Origin: Chiua virens
Lineage: Eukaryota; Basidiomycota; Agaricomycetes; Boletales; Boletaceae
DNA length: 64,000 nt
NCBI GenBank assembly: GCA_019787685.1
Contig: JAHNUO010000016.1
Location: forward strand, 124,001 to 188,000
Direction: 5' to 3'
A program made the translations under genes and the position numbers. The notes below the pieces were generated by a model. The model had not been told where the DNA came from. It was given only the letters and a program-made list of their open reading frames with translations, and made no database searches. Positions 49,262 to 59,960 of the stretch are shown here, in pieces (within the stretch, counting starts at the first letter, position 1; each line of letters starts with the position of its first letter).

Positions 49262-49648
49262 ACTGGTGATGAGCGCAACTTCAATCGTCTTTCATACGAG
49301 CCTTTACAGTAAGTTCAAGCTTCCGTTATACTCTTCCCTTTCGCGTCACCTCACGGGAACCAGACACAGGAGACCCCGCTCCACCGGATGTGAAAATACT
49401 CCATACGCCGAGCTGTTCGTTTGCCAATTTGATAGGTCTTTCGCGTAATGACTGGTAATGAGCGTATCTTGAACCGGCTTCCATACGGCCTTTACAGTAA
49501 GTTCAAATTCCCGTTATATTTTTCTCCTTCGCTTCACTCTCGGGAACCAGATACAGGAGGCGTAACTATGTCCCCGCTCCACCGGGTGTGACAATATTGC
49601 ATACGCTGAGCTGTTCATTGGCCGACCTGTTTGTGCTTTCGCGTAATG
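49262..49648 (+). repeat. Two tandem ~190-bp repeats upstream of fusion gene copy 2
   Basis: Units 49262-49450 and 49451-49648 share ACTGGT-ATGAGCG, GCCTTTACAGTAAGTTCAA, CGGGAACCAGA-ACAGGAG, CCCCGCTCCACCGG-TGTGA and a terminal TTTCGCGTAATGA. They end about 140 bp before the ATG of the fusion gene, in its promoter region. Copy 1 at 27 kb lacks this tandem arrangement as far as I can see. Confidence 0.65.
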
Positions 49649-49704
49649 ACCGTGACTGCCAGTGATCAACTTGTATGATCAATATCTCCAAACACCACGC
49701 ATCG

Positions 49705-49710
49705 TATAAA
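49705..49710 (+). promoter_or_regulatory. TATA box of fusion gene copy 2
   Basis: TATAAA followed by GGTCTGTCC, 81 bp before the ATG at 49791. It corresponds to the element of copy 1. Confidence 0.55.
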
Positions 49711-49790
49711 GGTCTGTCCTTCAAATTAGGCCAGCCATCTATCAGAAACAGCACCAGTCCCCTCGTCTAAACAGTCTGACTATAGCGCAA

Positions 49791-52700
49791 ATGTCGGACA
49801 ACAAATATCTCGACGCGTTTGCCACACTTAACCCTAGCCTTCTATCCTATGTCCGAGATTCCTCCTTGCCAGAGCCCGCTAATCATTTCGGGTTCCCTCT
49901 ACCCGGAGGACAGTCTCCAACACCTGCTGAGCACACATACAAGTACTACTTTGCCGATGATACAAAGTGGAAAGCAATCATGGGTCCATCTCTGATAATG
50001 CCGTACGCTGATCGTGTCTGATCAAGTATTTGAATTTATAGAATATGGGGATTTCGACGATATCGTCATTGGAACAGGGTTTTGCGGCCTTGCGTACATT
50101 GATAAGGCTCTTGAGCTCAACCCCAAGAGACGGATCCTTCTTCTCGAGCGTGGAGGTGAGTAACTTATCGATGCATCAGTTCTTCGTTCTGACGACTCGG
50201 ATTCTTGGACAGAACTCTGGCTTATGACACACTTCCAGGTAAAGGCGACCTTTCATACTAATCCGAGTCGCTGACATCTTCTTTAGAACCTTCAGCTGCC
50301 ATTCGATCTTCTTTTAAACAACGAGTCTGAGACGTACCCTTGGAGGTTGACATCGAAGACCTATCACGGTGATGTTCGGGTTCGTCCTGTTTGGTTTGTT
50401 CGCCACGATAGCACTGATCAACACCCACTCGTTCATGCCGGTTAGTTTGTGCATGGCTCCTTCCCCTTCTTCGGCGGACGAAGCCCTTTCTGGTCTGCAT
50501 TTTCGCCCCGGCCACCCTTGAAACTATTCCGAAACTTTCCGCAGTCAATGGTTAAGACTGCCGGACAAAGGAAGTTCTGGGAGGAATGCAAGGAGCTGCT
50601 TCATGTGGTCGAACCGAGCCAACTTTATGACGGGGAGTACCAGGCCCTTCAGAAATACATTGAGGGCCAATTCAACGACGCTTTCAGTCCGGAACATAAA
50701 ACGATTGGAACGGCAACATATGGGGAACCTGCCGATCTCGCTGTCGGGAAGTCGACGGGAATGTCCAAAGTTGTCTTCGAGAAGTTCTCGACCCCTGGTC
50801 CTCTGCTGACTATATTCGAGCGCCAGCGCGTGCTCGCCAAGCAGGGGAAGGGTGCACCCTTGACGTTTGCGACGAATGTTGTCGTCGAAAGTTTCAATGT
50901 CGACTCCCTGGACACAGCTAAACGGGCGGACGTTCTGCGCACATCTCGCGGTGACTTGAGCTTCCCTCGCGCGAAGAAACCCAACATCATCCTTGCCACC
51001 GGCTCCATGCCTGCTTGCACCATCGTCCTGAATTCTATCAAGAAGCAGCAAAGGAGAGCTGGATCCCGCCTCAGTGGTCACTTCCTCACACATATCAATG
51101 CGCGTTTCCCCCTCCGGAAAGTCTGAAGGCAAAGCTCGACGCTGAAAAGCAGCGCCGTGTAGATGAGAGAAAGGATAAGGATAAGGGAAGGAATGGTTGT
51201 CGCTCGAACCGTCCGGGTCGCGACGACCTGAACGAGTTGAATGAACCAAATGATCCCGAAAGAAGCGACGAACAAATGGATCCCCTCGAGATCGCAGCTT
51301 ACTATCTTGCTGGAGAAGCGCCGGACACCGTGACTGGCAGCGGGGTCCAGTTACAGTATCACGCCGACATTACGGTGATCCATTCACCTCATCCCAAGGA
51401 ACAGAGGCAGGACGCTGCAAGATTATGTCCCGACTTCTTCTCGACGCCGACGGACGCTCAACTAAAGGATTCCCAAAAACACGTCATCATTGGTAATACT
51501 ATCGCCCAACGTTACAAAGACCAACATTGATTTACGTTTTAGCGTGCGTTATGCTGGGTGAAATCGAGGAACAGGGCAAGCCAGTCGGAGAGGATCACGT
51601 CGACGAAGAGTCAGAAAACAACGCTGATGAAGAAGACACTCGCACTCGTGTCATCTTTGATAAGGAAGACGCGCATAAGACGACAAACATTCGCCTCATG
51701 CTCACGATGTCTGAAAACGACAGAAAATTACGCACAGTCATGCATAAGGCCACGTAAGTGTATGCAACTGCTTCAGTACTGGCGTTGTTGTGATGGCACA
51801 TGTATTGATTAGACTCGACTCCATTGCCGCTATGGCTGGCAACGAGAAGGACGAGATTGAATATTGGCACGACAATGGCGATGGAACGGGTAAATGGGAC
51901 AAGTCAGAACCCTCAGAGAAGAATTTCCAGATGTCCGGAATTGTCCACGAGGCGTCAACACTATACATGGACGATAACCTTCCCACTCACCCTAGGCTGG
52001 AAGAAGCCAATCCGAAGCTTGACCGACACATGGCATACCCATCCGTCGACTCCAACTACCGAGTCCTTGGTTGCGGCAATGTCTATGCTACCGGTGCTGC
52101 ACTGTTCCCGACGTCTGGGTCCTGGAATCGTGCGTGCAGACCTCGATTAGTCATTCACCGTCTAACCCTTTGATTCCAGCAACGCTTACCATGTGTGGCT
52201 ACGCGCAGGATCTAGCGATAAAGTTGCACAAAAATGAGATCTTCCGACAGGTCTTTACAATGTCCATCGCTTCTTCCTTGGCCAATCATTTGAAGGGGAC
52301 GACTGAGGAGCTCACAGCGGCCCTCGCCATCAAGGTGGGAAAATGCCTCCCGATCGTCCCGACAACCAAATTGGACTCTGGAGGGAATCCCGTTCAGGAA
52401 GATTGGCTTGTGGTATGGGGACCGGCTGTATGGAAACAGAACTCAAGGAGCAAGACGACTGGAATTGATATTGCGTGGTATATGACCTACCACCCGAATG
52501 TCAGGTTCGAGGACGGCACCTTGCACCCTACCTATGTCATCGCTGTCACTGGCGCACGACGCGACACCGTGGACCATGTCGCGAACTTCGATGGATGGGT
52601 GAAAAGTGATGGTGGACTCAGAAACGAGCCGGAGCGCCAAGTGCTGAGTTCGAACGATGAAAAGCCGCGTGGCCGATGGGTTTCCTTCATAACGGCGGAT

Positions 52701-53423
52701 TCGGCGTATCGGGTGCTCAACAATCCAGCACCGGCAGGTACCCCAGCAGTGGGAAAGACGCTCCTTAACTTCATCGGCGACGTCCTCAACGACATGAACT
52801 CAGATGATGTCCCCTCTGTTAGATTTATCTTTACAGGCCATGGTATCGGCGGTGGCGTTGCTGTCGCGATTGCGCTCGCGCTGGTCGAGGACGGGGGTAT
52901 CCTCTCCGAAAATGTGAAGGACGTCTTCACGTACCCCAGTGGAGTTCCTAGTGCTGGAAACACCGCCTTCGCTGACTCGTTCGAGGCGACCTTCCCAGCT
53001 CGTCGGTTGGACAAATTGCACAGTCACAAAGGGTGGAACCTCAACTTGGTCAACTACCGTGATGTTGTCCCACAGGCCTGGTGCATCGACAAAGGCCTTT
53101 CCCCCAAGCAGAACCTGTACAACCTTTCTAGCCTGATTACTTCACCACCAGACAAGCTTGAGAAGGTCTTGACGGCTATCGGAGCAATGTGCCACAGATC
53201 TGAGACATCGCAGCTGGTATACAAGCCTATCCCCAGCCAGTACTTCACTTGTACCCACGATTTCGATGAAGAAGAGCCACGTACAAATAATGACGTGGAA
53301 CGTCTCGTGTTCCAGCACCTGAAGGCATACCATGATGAACTGGGGATTGACATACAACCATGGGTGGATCAGACAGGACTTTCTCCTTCCTTTTTCCCGA
53401 TCATCTATGATTTGGCAGGTTGA
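49791..53423 (+). CDS. FAD/GMC-type oxidoreductase fused to class-3-lipase-like domain, copy 2 (one frame slip)
   Basis: Eight exons: 49791-49983, 50042-50155, 50213-50238, 50287-50379, 50446-51492, 51543-51753, 51813-52129 and 52180-53423. These total 3,245 nt; one T is missing at 51113 relative to copy 1, and 3,246 nt would be 1,081 residues. FAD-binding GTGFCG is at residues 75-80; FFGGRSPFWSAF follows; a charged insert contains RPGRDDLNELN. Histidine of GIVHEASTLYM and Asn of GSWNPTLTMC are the likely His/Asn base pair of the GMC/pyranose-oxidase fold. In the same last exon the lipase-like part begins (WYMTYHP, YVIAVTGARRD, FTGHGIGGGVAVAIALAL, VFTYPSGVPSAGNTAF, DVVPQAW, QHLKAYHDELG). Gly889 replaces the nucleophilic Ser; candidate Asp and His persist. 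There is no signal peptide, suggesting an intracellular location. The domain names come from motif recognition. Confidence 0.78.
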
Positions 53424-54559
53424 GGAGCTCACCTAGGTAGGTCTGATGTACGATTATGTTGATGGACATGTCCGAAATGTCTCTTGGATCGATAACTTGT
53501 AGCTATGTCAAAACTTGACGTTGAAATGTACTAGTATACTACGTTCCCACAGATTTATTCATGCTGGCACCGTCACACCTGAACAGTTTTTTTCCATCGT
53601 GTTGCGTCTCGTCTGTTCCTCACCACTCCGAGTCTTCCGAGTCGCCGCGGCCGCCATCACTCCTGGCTCCAAACTGCAGTCATCTCTCCCGAGCACGACC
53701 GTGCATCGCACCCTTCGCAGCTCACGCCATTATGGGTCGGAAAGGAAAGAGCTACGTGCTTCCATTTACACCGCAGCCTCGTTTTGCACACTCCAGCTAT
53801 AAGGCTATCAGGTAGAAGCAAAACAATGACGTACTGTTGTTCGCGAGAGTGAAGAGACAGACAGATTTGGGAACGAGGGACACGTTGGAGAGGCGAGGTG
53901 TGAACCCCCTGCCGACGGACAGGTATCCGTGACATGGCTACGGGGCCGCTTGGAAGGGCTCTTCAACGTGTTCTGTTACTGTCAGAGTGTTCAGGTCCTG
54001 GAAATCTTCGTCCGCATTGCAGTGTGAATAGGACGTTGGAAATGATACCTACAAGAATAAGAGGAAGGAGGGGAATATTCTCGATCCATGCCTTACACCA
54101 TGACCTTGTTGAAAGATTAACAATCCATCAATCCTATGTGTACATCGGAGAACTGTCAATTACGAGCACAAAATGGAGGAGAGTAATCCGCACGGCTTCA
54201 TCATGCGCCTGATCAAGGCCTAAGGGTACCACAAGAACGCGATTTCGCTAGAACATCTCTCGGCTGCGAATGTGTCTACAAGAGAAGTCTGACTTTGAGT
54301 ACATCGTGTCAAACTCGAAAAGAATGACAGTGCAAAAGATTTGGGACACTCGCTTGACTGGCTGGGCGGGCAGCCGCAGCACCACTCAAACTGGTCAACA
54401 CTCACATTTGCGCCCCAAAACTACTGTGGCCCTCTTGATGGTCCTGAACCCAACAGCGAGAGATCGTTTGTCACAATAGCCATCAATCCTCGCAATCCAG
54501 CGAAACTTGGGGAAGCAGTATGCTTATGGATCCAGGCAAGAAAACATCCTTCAGGGTCG
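53424..54559. other. Intergenic between fusion gene copy 2 and P450 fragment
   Basis: The first ~90 bp match the 3' flank of copy 1. The remainder has short frames only and no recognised gene. Confidence 0.4.
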
Positions 54560-54935
54560 TCCGGAAAGCCTCATGTTCGTAGCTTACGATGCGATGACAA
54601 GGGGCAACATGGTCTTCGGCTCAGTGATCGCAAAGAATTGGCCCAGACTAAGGGATATGTGTAAGACCAGTGCACGTTCTAATAGCTGAACAAATTGCCC
54701 ATACCATGTGTACTTACCATGCCCGAGGGTCAAGCATTCAGGACTGGCTAAAGCAAATTGATGTTTGGTACCCTCGCCCTCGCCCTCGCCCTTGTCACAC
54801 ATACCGGAGAATCGGAACGGATTGAACATGCATGCGGATTGTCGTAGCCTGTATTGATCGTCGAGATGCAGAGGTAAAGCAGGCGCAACGTCCCTTGTTC
54901 CCTTGGGTGCATCGGAATTTCGTGTCCGACTCAGA
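54560..54935 (-). pseudogene. Truncated cytochrome P450, heme-domain end only
   Basis: Minus-strand sequence corresponds to the last third of the P450 at 19717-21849: PKGTRDVAPALPLHLDDQY, FNPFRFSGM, a Glu/Gly expansion encoded by CCCTCG hexamers (54774-54795), then SPECLTLGHGKYTW. The last intron is recognisable at the same position, and LGQFFAITEPKTMLPLV follows. Across the intron the axial Cys codon can still form (CLGQFF). The first two thirds of the gene are missing, and the 3' end loses frame near 54590. It lies beside the fusion gene copy 2 exactly as the full P450 lies beside copy 1, so it is the decayed partner in the inverted duplication. Confidence 0.72.
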
Positions 54936-55725
54936 AGCCTGCCAGTGAGACTCCTGAGGCCTGGGGAATCGTAGTGATTGTTTTTTGGGGATAAGGAGGG
55001 GTCACGTGCGGGAGTCAAGCACTAGAGTGCTCACTTACCAGGCTGCCATGAGTAAATTCTCCTCGATGGCCAACATCAGCAATACGGCGGTAGCCACCTT
55101 CCAGCGTTTTTTTTTAGAGCAAGCGCCATTACAAATGAACCTCGTCTGAATGAGTTGACTCATGGTCGGCTTCACTCAGTGGCGCCTGAACACATCATGG
55201 TCACGGTCTTGGGCGGTTAAAAGTATCTGATCGACTTGGATCATACACATGTAGTACGGTGTCACGAGGTTTATTGCTTACATAAAGATTCGGGAGCCGG
55301 GGAGCATCGGAATCGGGCCTTTCGGAGGTTGGGACTCTGCGACGACTACCAATTACAAACCCGGCCACCGCCTTATTCCATGTACATCAGATACTAGATG
55401 TTCCGGGTCCATGTAAGTGATCTCCTTGTCCAACCTCCAAAGTCTTGATAAGGAAATGATGTGATCCTGAATTGAACTCCGACATTCACAGCGAAATCAT
55501 TGGAATCAGAATGAGTACAATTACTATTGGAACTCTGCGACACGCAGTATGCCGCACTGGTATTTAGAGTGTGTAAGCACATAGCACATAGTACTGGATT
55601 ACCACTGTGCGCCAGCAGACAACGAACATGGGCACGCACGTTTCCTTGCTGACCGGGACCACTCACACATCAATAGCATTACCGGGACGCTGCATCAGCA
55701 CCAGGCACCACTTCATCCGTGCCAA
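54936..55725. other. Intergenic, no gene recognised
   Basis: No homology to the remainder of the P450 gene was seen here, so the duplication or its survival stops near 54935. Confidence 0.4.
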
Positions 55726-56395
55726 CACCACAGATTTTTTGTGATTTAAGATAGGTTCATACTATGGTCGAAATGTGAATCCTGTACTTTGAATACAACT
55801 TGTCATTCAGAGCATGTTTGAATTTTATGTCTGACGTATCACTAAATTTTGGCCTAAACTTTGCATATCCATGTACGTATCAACTCGGTCATTATGTAGT
55901 GTAATATTTGAAATTTACTATTGGTCAGAATGTAACTGTAAATGCCAAATTTGGGCTTGTCATATAAACCCTAATAATACTTCAAGTCTTGCTGTGGCTT
56001 GTGTGGTGGACAAAATATGAAGTATTTGCAATCATTCAGTTCTCTTGGTTTTGGCTCAAGCAATGATGTTGCATTCAAATGGTGGTTAATGACTGTACTT
56101 CATATTTTGTCTGCCACACAGACCACACCAAGACTTGAAGTATTATTAGGGTTTATATGACAAGCCCAAATTTGGCATTTACAGTCACACTCTGATCAAT
56201 AGTAAATTTCAAATATTACACTACATATTGACCGAGTTGATACGTACATGGATATGCAAAGTTTAGGCCAAAATTTAGTGATACGTTCAGACATAAAATT
56301 CAAACATGTTCTGAATGACAAGTTGTATTCAAAGTACAGGATTCACACTTCGACCATAGTATGAACCTATCTAAAATCACAAAAAATCTGTGGTG
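55726..56395. mobile_element. Near-perfect 670-bp foldback element, arms about 295 bp
   Basis: The left arm (55726 to about 56025) is complemented almost base for base by about 56098 to 56395, for example CACCACAGATTTTTTGTGAT at the left end and ATCACAAAAAATCTGTGGTG at the right. GGGCTTGTCATATAAACCCT and its complement lie in the inner parts. The spacer is about 75 bp and itself begins and ends with the complementary ATATGAAGTA / TACTTCATAT. The element is flanked by CAA on both sides (55723-55725 and 56396-56398), consistent with a 3-bp target duplication. There is no coding capacity. It is a foldback MITE; its superfamily is undecided (CAC.. ends with a 3-bp duplication would suit CACTA- or Harbinger-type). 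Confidence 0.8.
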
Positions 56396-56699
56396 CAACC
56401 CGATTTCGTTTGCCCAGGTTGGACACCATACTCGTGGAAGGCGCCCCGGTGTTACCCGTACTCTAATTGACGTGGCGTAGTCGCCACGAAAAGTAAACAC
56501 GGAGCTTTGGTCCGCAAGGTGTGTGCCAGTGGAATTAGTGCTACGGAGTTTCCTTCACGCTCATTAATTTTTTGTCCTGGATGAATCATCATAGTAGTGA
56601 ATGATAAAATAATGAACGCCGTCGGCTTTTCAGACCGAAGGCTGGAGCGAAGGACTATATATATATGGCTCTGGTCTTCGTCTGCTGACTCGTATAAAC
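56396..56699. promoter_or_regulatory. Promoter region of P450 gene 2
   Basis: Contains CTATATATATATGG at about 56657-56670, a TATA-like element 30-45 bp before the ATG at 56700. The foldback element sits about 300 bp upstream of the gene. Confidence 0.5.
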
Positions 56700-58921
56700 A
56701 TGCTCTACCTTGTGCGATCTACTTCCGAACTGACCTTTGTGGCGGTAGGCGCCCTGTTGGTCACTGCTCTCACTTTACTGCAGGGGCGACGGCGGAGGGT
56801 CAAAGGTTTTTGTCTTCCACCGGGCCCTATTCCTCTCCCCGTTGTTGGGAATTTCTTCAGTATCGACCGAAAGAAGCCTTGGGTTACCTATACTGAATGG
56901 AAGGCCCGCCATGGTTTGTCCTGATTCCGTATCAGTGAATCACAATAAGGATCTTAACGCCTTGCAATAGGTGACATTTTCATGATTCGCATGCTGAAGA
57001 AGGACATCGTTGTTATCAACTCGGAGAAAATTGCCAGAGATCTCCTCGAGCGCCGGTCAAACATTTATTCGGACAGGCCCTACCTTACGACCAGGGTTCC
57101 GTATGTTATCCTTTTTCATAGTAACACTGGAAAGTGATCCTGAATCGAGATTGTTCTGTTAGGTATGGCTGGTCTTTCAATCTTGCTTTTACTCCTTATG
57201 GTGATCAGTGGCGTTCCAAGCGGAAAATATTTAATCAAGCGTTCAGAGCCGAAGCTGCGCTTGGTTTCCATCCCGTTCAGCTGAAACATGCCCATCAGTT
57301 GGCCCTGGACATTCTCAGTAAGCCCCATGATTTTTACATGCAAAACCTACAGCGAGTGTCATTTGGTTGAGTGAGTGAATGGTTCATTCTGATCAGGGAT
57401 GCATTTAGCTTTGCTGCAGCTATGATGCTGTCACTTGTGTACGACTACGATGTCACTGGTGACGACCATCTCGTTGAGACATTTGGGCACATGATTGGCC
57501 TGGCGTTGGAAGGCATGACGCCAGAAACATCATCCATCGTCGAGGCTTTCCCTTTTGGCAAGTTTTCCTTACGCGTGCCACTCTCGTGACAATACTCTAA
57601 CGCCAATTATAGTCCTCAGTTTACCAGAGTGGCTTCCAGGTGGCTCTTTCAGACGCAAGGCTAAGGTTTGCCACGTCTATACCATGCAATTGATAGAGGA
57701 GCCATTTAAATATGCCAGAGACTGCCAGGTGAAACGTGCACTCGTTCACATCAACAGAAAGACTCATAGAACACAGGCCACAGGCACCGGTGAATCGGCG
57801 GCTGCGTTTGGTCTTTTGAAGCATACCGAGGGCATTGATGATCCATCCCAACTTCAATTACTAAAAGAGACGTGCGCCACGGCTTTCATAGGTGAGTCGC
57901 ATGTGGAGGAATGAGACAATCTCTGTGCACTCATCATTCGGCTTCCATCCAATAGCTGGTGCGGCGGCGGTTAGTCTCTATTCGTCTTGACGTGAACGGC
58001 ACTCACACTTTGTAGATCGCATCAACTTTGCTTCATTTCATGCTTGCCATGGTGCAAAACCCGGAAGTACAAGAACGTGCACATGCAGAGATCGACGCTG
58101 TTGTCGGTTCAGACCGGCTTCCGATGTTTGATGATAGGCCGAACCTTCCATATATCGAGGCTATTCTGATGGAGATTCTGAGGATGTATACCATTGTACC
58201 CCTTGGTAAGTACTCGGCGACACACGTTTTCATTGATTTCTCATCTTCTTTCAGGGATTGCCCATGCTACCGTTGCCGACGACGTCTACGAAGATCTTTT
58301 TATTCCGAAAGGTGATACCTATTTGTGATCGTTGAGTGTATGCTGATGCACTCGACTGCGTGTGATAGGATGCACAGTGGTGGCTAACGTGTGGTCAGTG
58401 CGCACCTAGTGCAGCTTCCGAAACCTGTTTTGATTCGATATACAGGTCCATGTGCCATGACGAGGTTACATACCCGGAACCCAACGTCTTCAAACCTGAA
58501 CGATTCTTTGTAGACGGGAAGCTCATTGAGGACATGAAGTTCGTGAATAGCCTCTCTTTTGGCTTTGGGAGGTATGTAATCCGACATTGCTTCTCTCCTC
58601 GAGTCTTGTCACCGATCTTGCTCGTCAGGCGCCTATGTCCCGGTCGTCACGTTGCTGACGGTTCGATTTGGGCCGCGGTGATATCCATTTTATGGGCATG
58701 TAAGATATCAAAAGCATCGAATGAAAAAGGAGAAGAGGTCGATTTTGAACCAGCTTTCAGTTATGGATTCGCCACGTAAGTGCTTTCAGTGCCAGTGTTG
58801 TCGCCCCCCCCATGTCAATGATTTCACAATTTTTGACAGCCTTCCTCTCCCTTTCCCTTGCTCTATCGTACCACGACAGGTAAACGAGAATATTCACGAA
58901 CTTTCGGCGGCTGAAATCTGA
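56700..58921 (+). CDS. Cytochrome P450 monooxygenase 2
   Basis: Begins MLYLVRSTSELTFVAVGALL, an N-terminal membrane anchor followed by the Pro hinge PPGPIPLPVVGN. At least ten exons join with GT-AG introns; the last exon reads LPLPFPCSIVPRQ and stops at 58921. Conserved landmarks: WRSKRKIFNQAF (C-helix), ExxR in YIEAILMEILRMY, PERFF, and heme loop FGFGRRLCPGRHVADGS formed across an intron. This resembles the basidiomycete CYP5150/5037-like O-methylsterigmatocystin-oxidoreductase-type group. The I-helix, assembled over two introns as FIAGAAAIASTLLHF, lacks the usual acidic-Thr pair. The junction near 57358-57413 (after QNLQR, before FAAAMMLSL) does not splice in phase with any GT donor, so a one-base error or lesion may lie there. 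Probably ER-bound; substrate unknown. Confidence 0.75.
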
Positions 58922-59389
58922 ATGCTCGGTGAATAATTGATGAACTTGCTTGTGTTGACCTTGGCAGACTAGCGCATTCCGTGTCGCGTTGGATATGCTA
59001 CCTTCCTGACACTTACATATGAAACCCAGTTCACATATATTTGTAAAATGATGGATAATACAATCTCGCAACATTAACGAAAGACGGTGTGCCTCTGACT
59101 CTTGCTTTCTAATATCTTCTCACACATGTATGCGACTAGTGTTTTGAGTCAGTTTGACAGTTTCTCAGCCATGTCCTTCGACGTTCTAGCATTTTCTCAT
59201 TTGACTCTCGACTTAAGGTACGCACTTGCTAGCTGTACACAGATTCAAGGACACGAAACCACAGGCAATTGCAATGACACTATTTACACCGATCTAAGAC
59301 TCTTCCTATCAAGGTACTTGGTTATTCTCCTCGATTAGCAAGCACAATGCTTAGGCGGCCACGTATAGACCAATTCTGGTCCCTGATCA
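58922..59389. other. Intergenic, no gene recognised
   Basis: 3' flank of the P450; short frames only. Confidence 0.4.
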
Positions 59390-59960
59390 TCAACCCTCGG
59401 AAGGTTTGGCCTGGGGTGGCCAAGTGTAGACTAATTCCGGCTCTTGGGCTTTCAGTCTTGGGACCTGCCCGGGCGCATTCCGAGTCCCAACGCCCGCAGG
59501 CTGCCACACACTGCGCCCGAATCTCCCTCTGGCCTGAATCATTGCCCACTCGGCATCGTCGTGCTCCGTGACCGCCACGTTTTTCCATGGCTTCTCTCCC
59601 TGACCGACGACGCGCTGGCGGTAGGTATCGTGGTCGGGTCCAACTTGGTGTGCACGGACACGGTTGTGGTCCGCGTGATAACCCGGGTATGGGTCTGTGG
59701 GATAGCTGTTTGGACGGGCGAACAGGGCGTACAGATCGGACGTCCAGGTGGGGTTGAGGTAGACATTCCTGGTTAATGCGGGCTGGGCGTAAATCTCGTG
59801 AGTTACCTTGCTGTCTGGAATGAACAAGGTACGTTACCTTGGGGATACGTCCAGTTGGGTCACGGTATTGGCTTGGGTGGTTTGAAGGGGCCAGAGTTGT
59901 GGGGTGGTTGGTAGTCACCGGCGTCGTGGTAGCGGTTGTGGGAGGTGTGCATCGTGACAT
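59390..59960 (-). CDS. Hypothetical protein, uncertain structure
   Basis: Two overlapping minus-strand frames look partly coding: the N-terminal TTTPVTTNHPTTLAPSNHPS to about 59830, and FIPDSKVTHEIYAQPALTRN continuing to a stop at 59390 with balanced composition (TYRQRVVGQGEKPWKNV). They are one base out of register near 59825, where GGTAAC is repeated. A short exon junction or a frame slip could connect them. No domain recognised; it may be spurious. Confidence 0.3.

Noticed and set aside
48607..49284. 225-codon minus-strand open frame
   Set aside because: No motif, Arg/Ser/Gly-biased composition, overlaps the start of a tandem repeat, and a competing plus-strand frame covers the same DNA. 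Not enough to call a gene.
54774..54795. CCCTCG hexamer tandem resembling a telomere-like repeat
   Set aside because: Only a few units, inside the P450 remnant where the parent gene has GGEGAK; a local expansion, not a telomeric tract.
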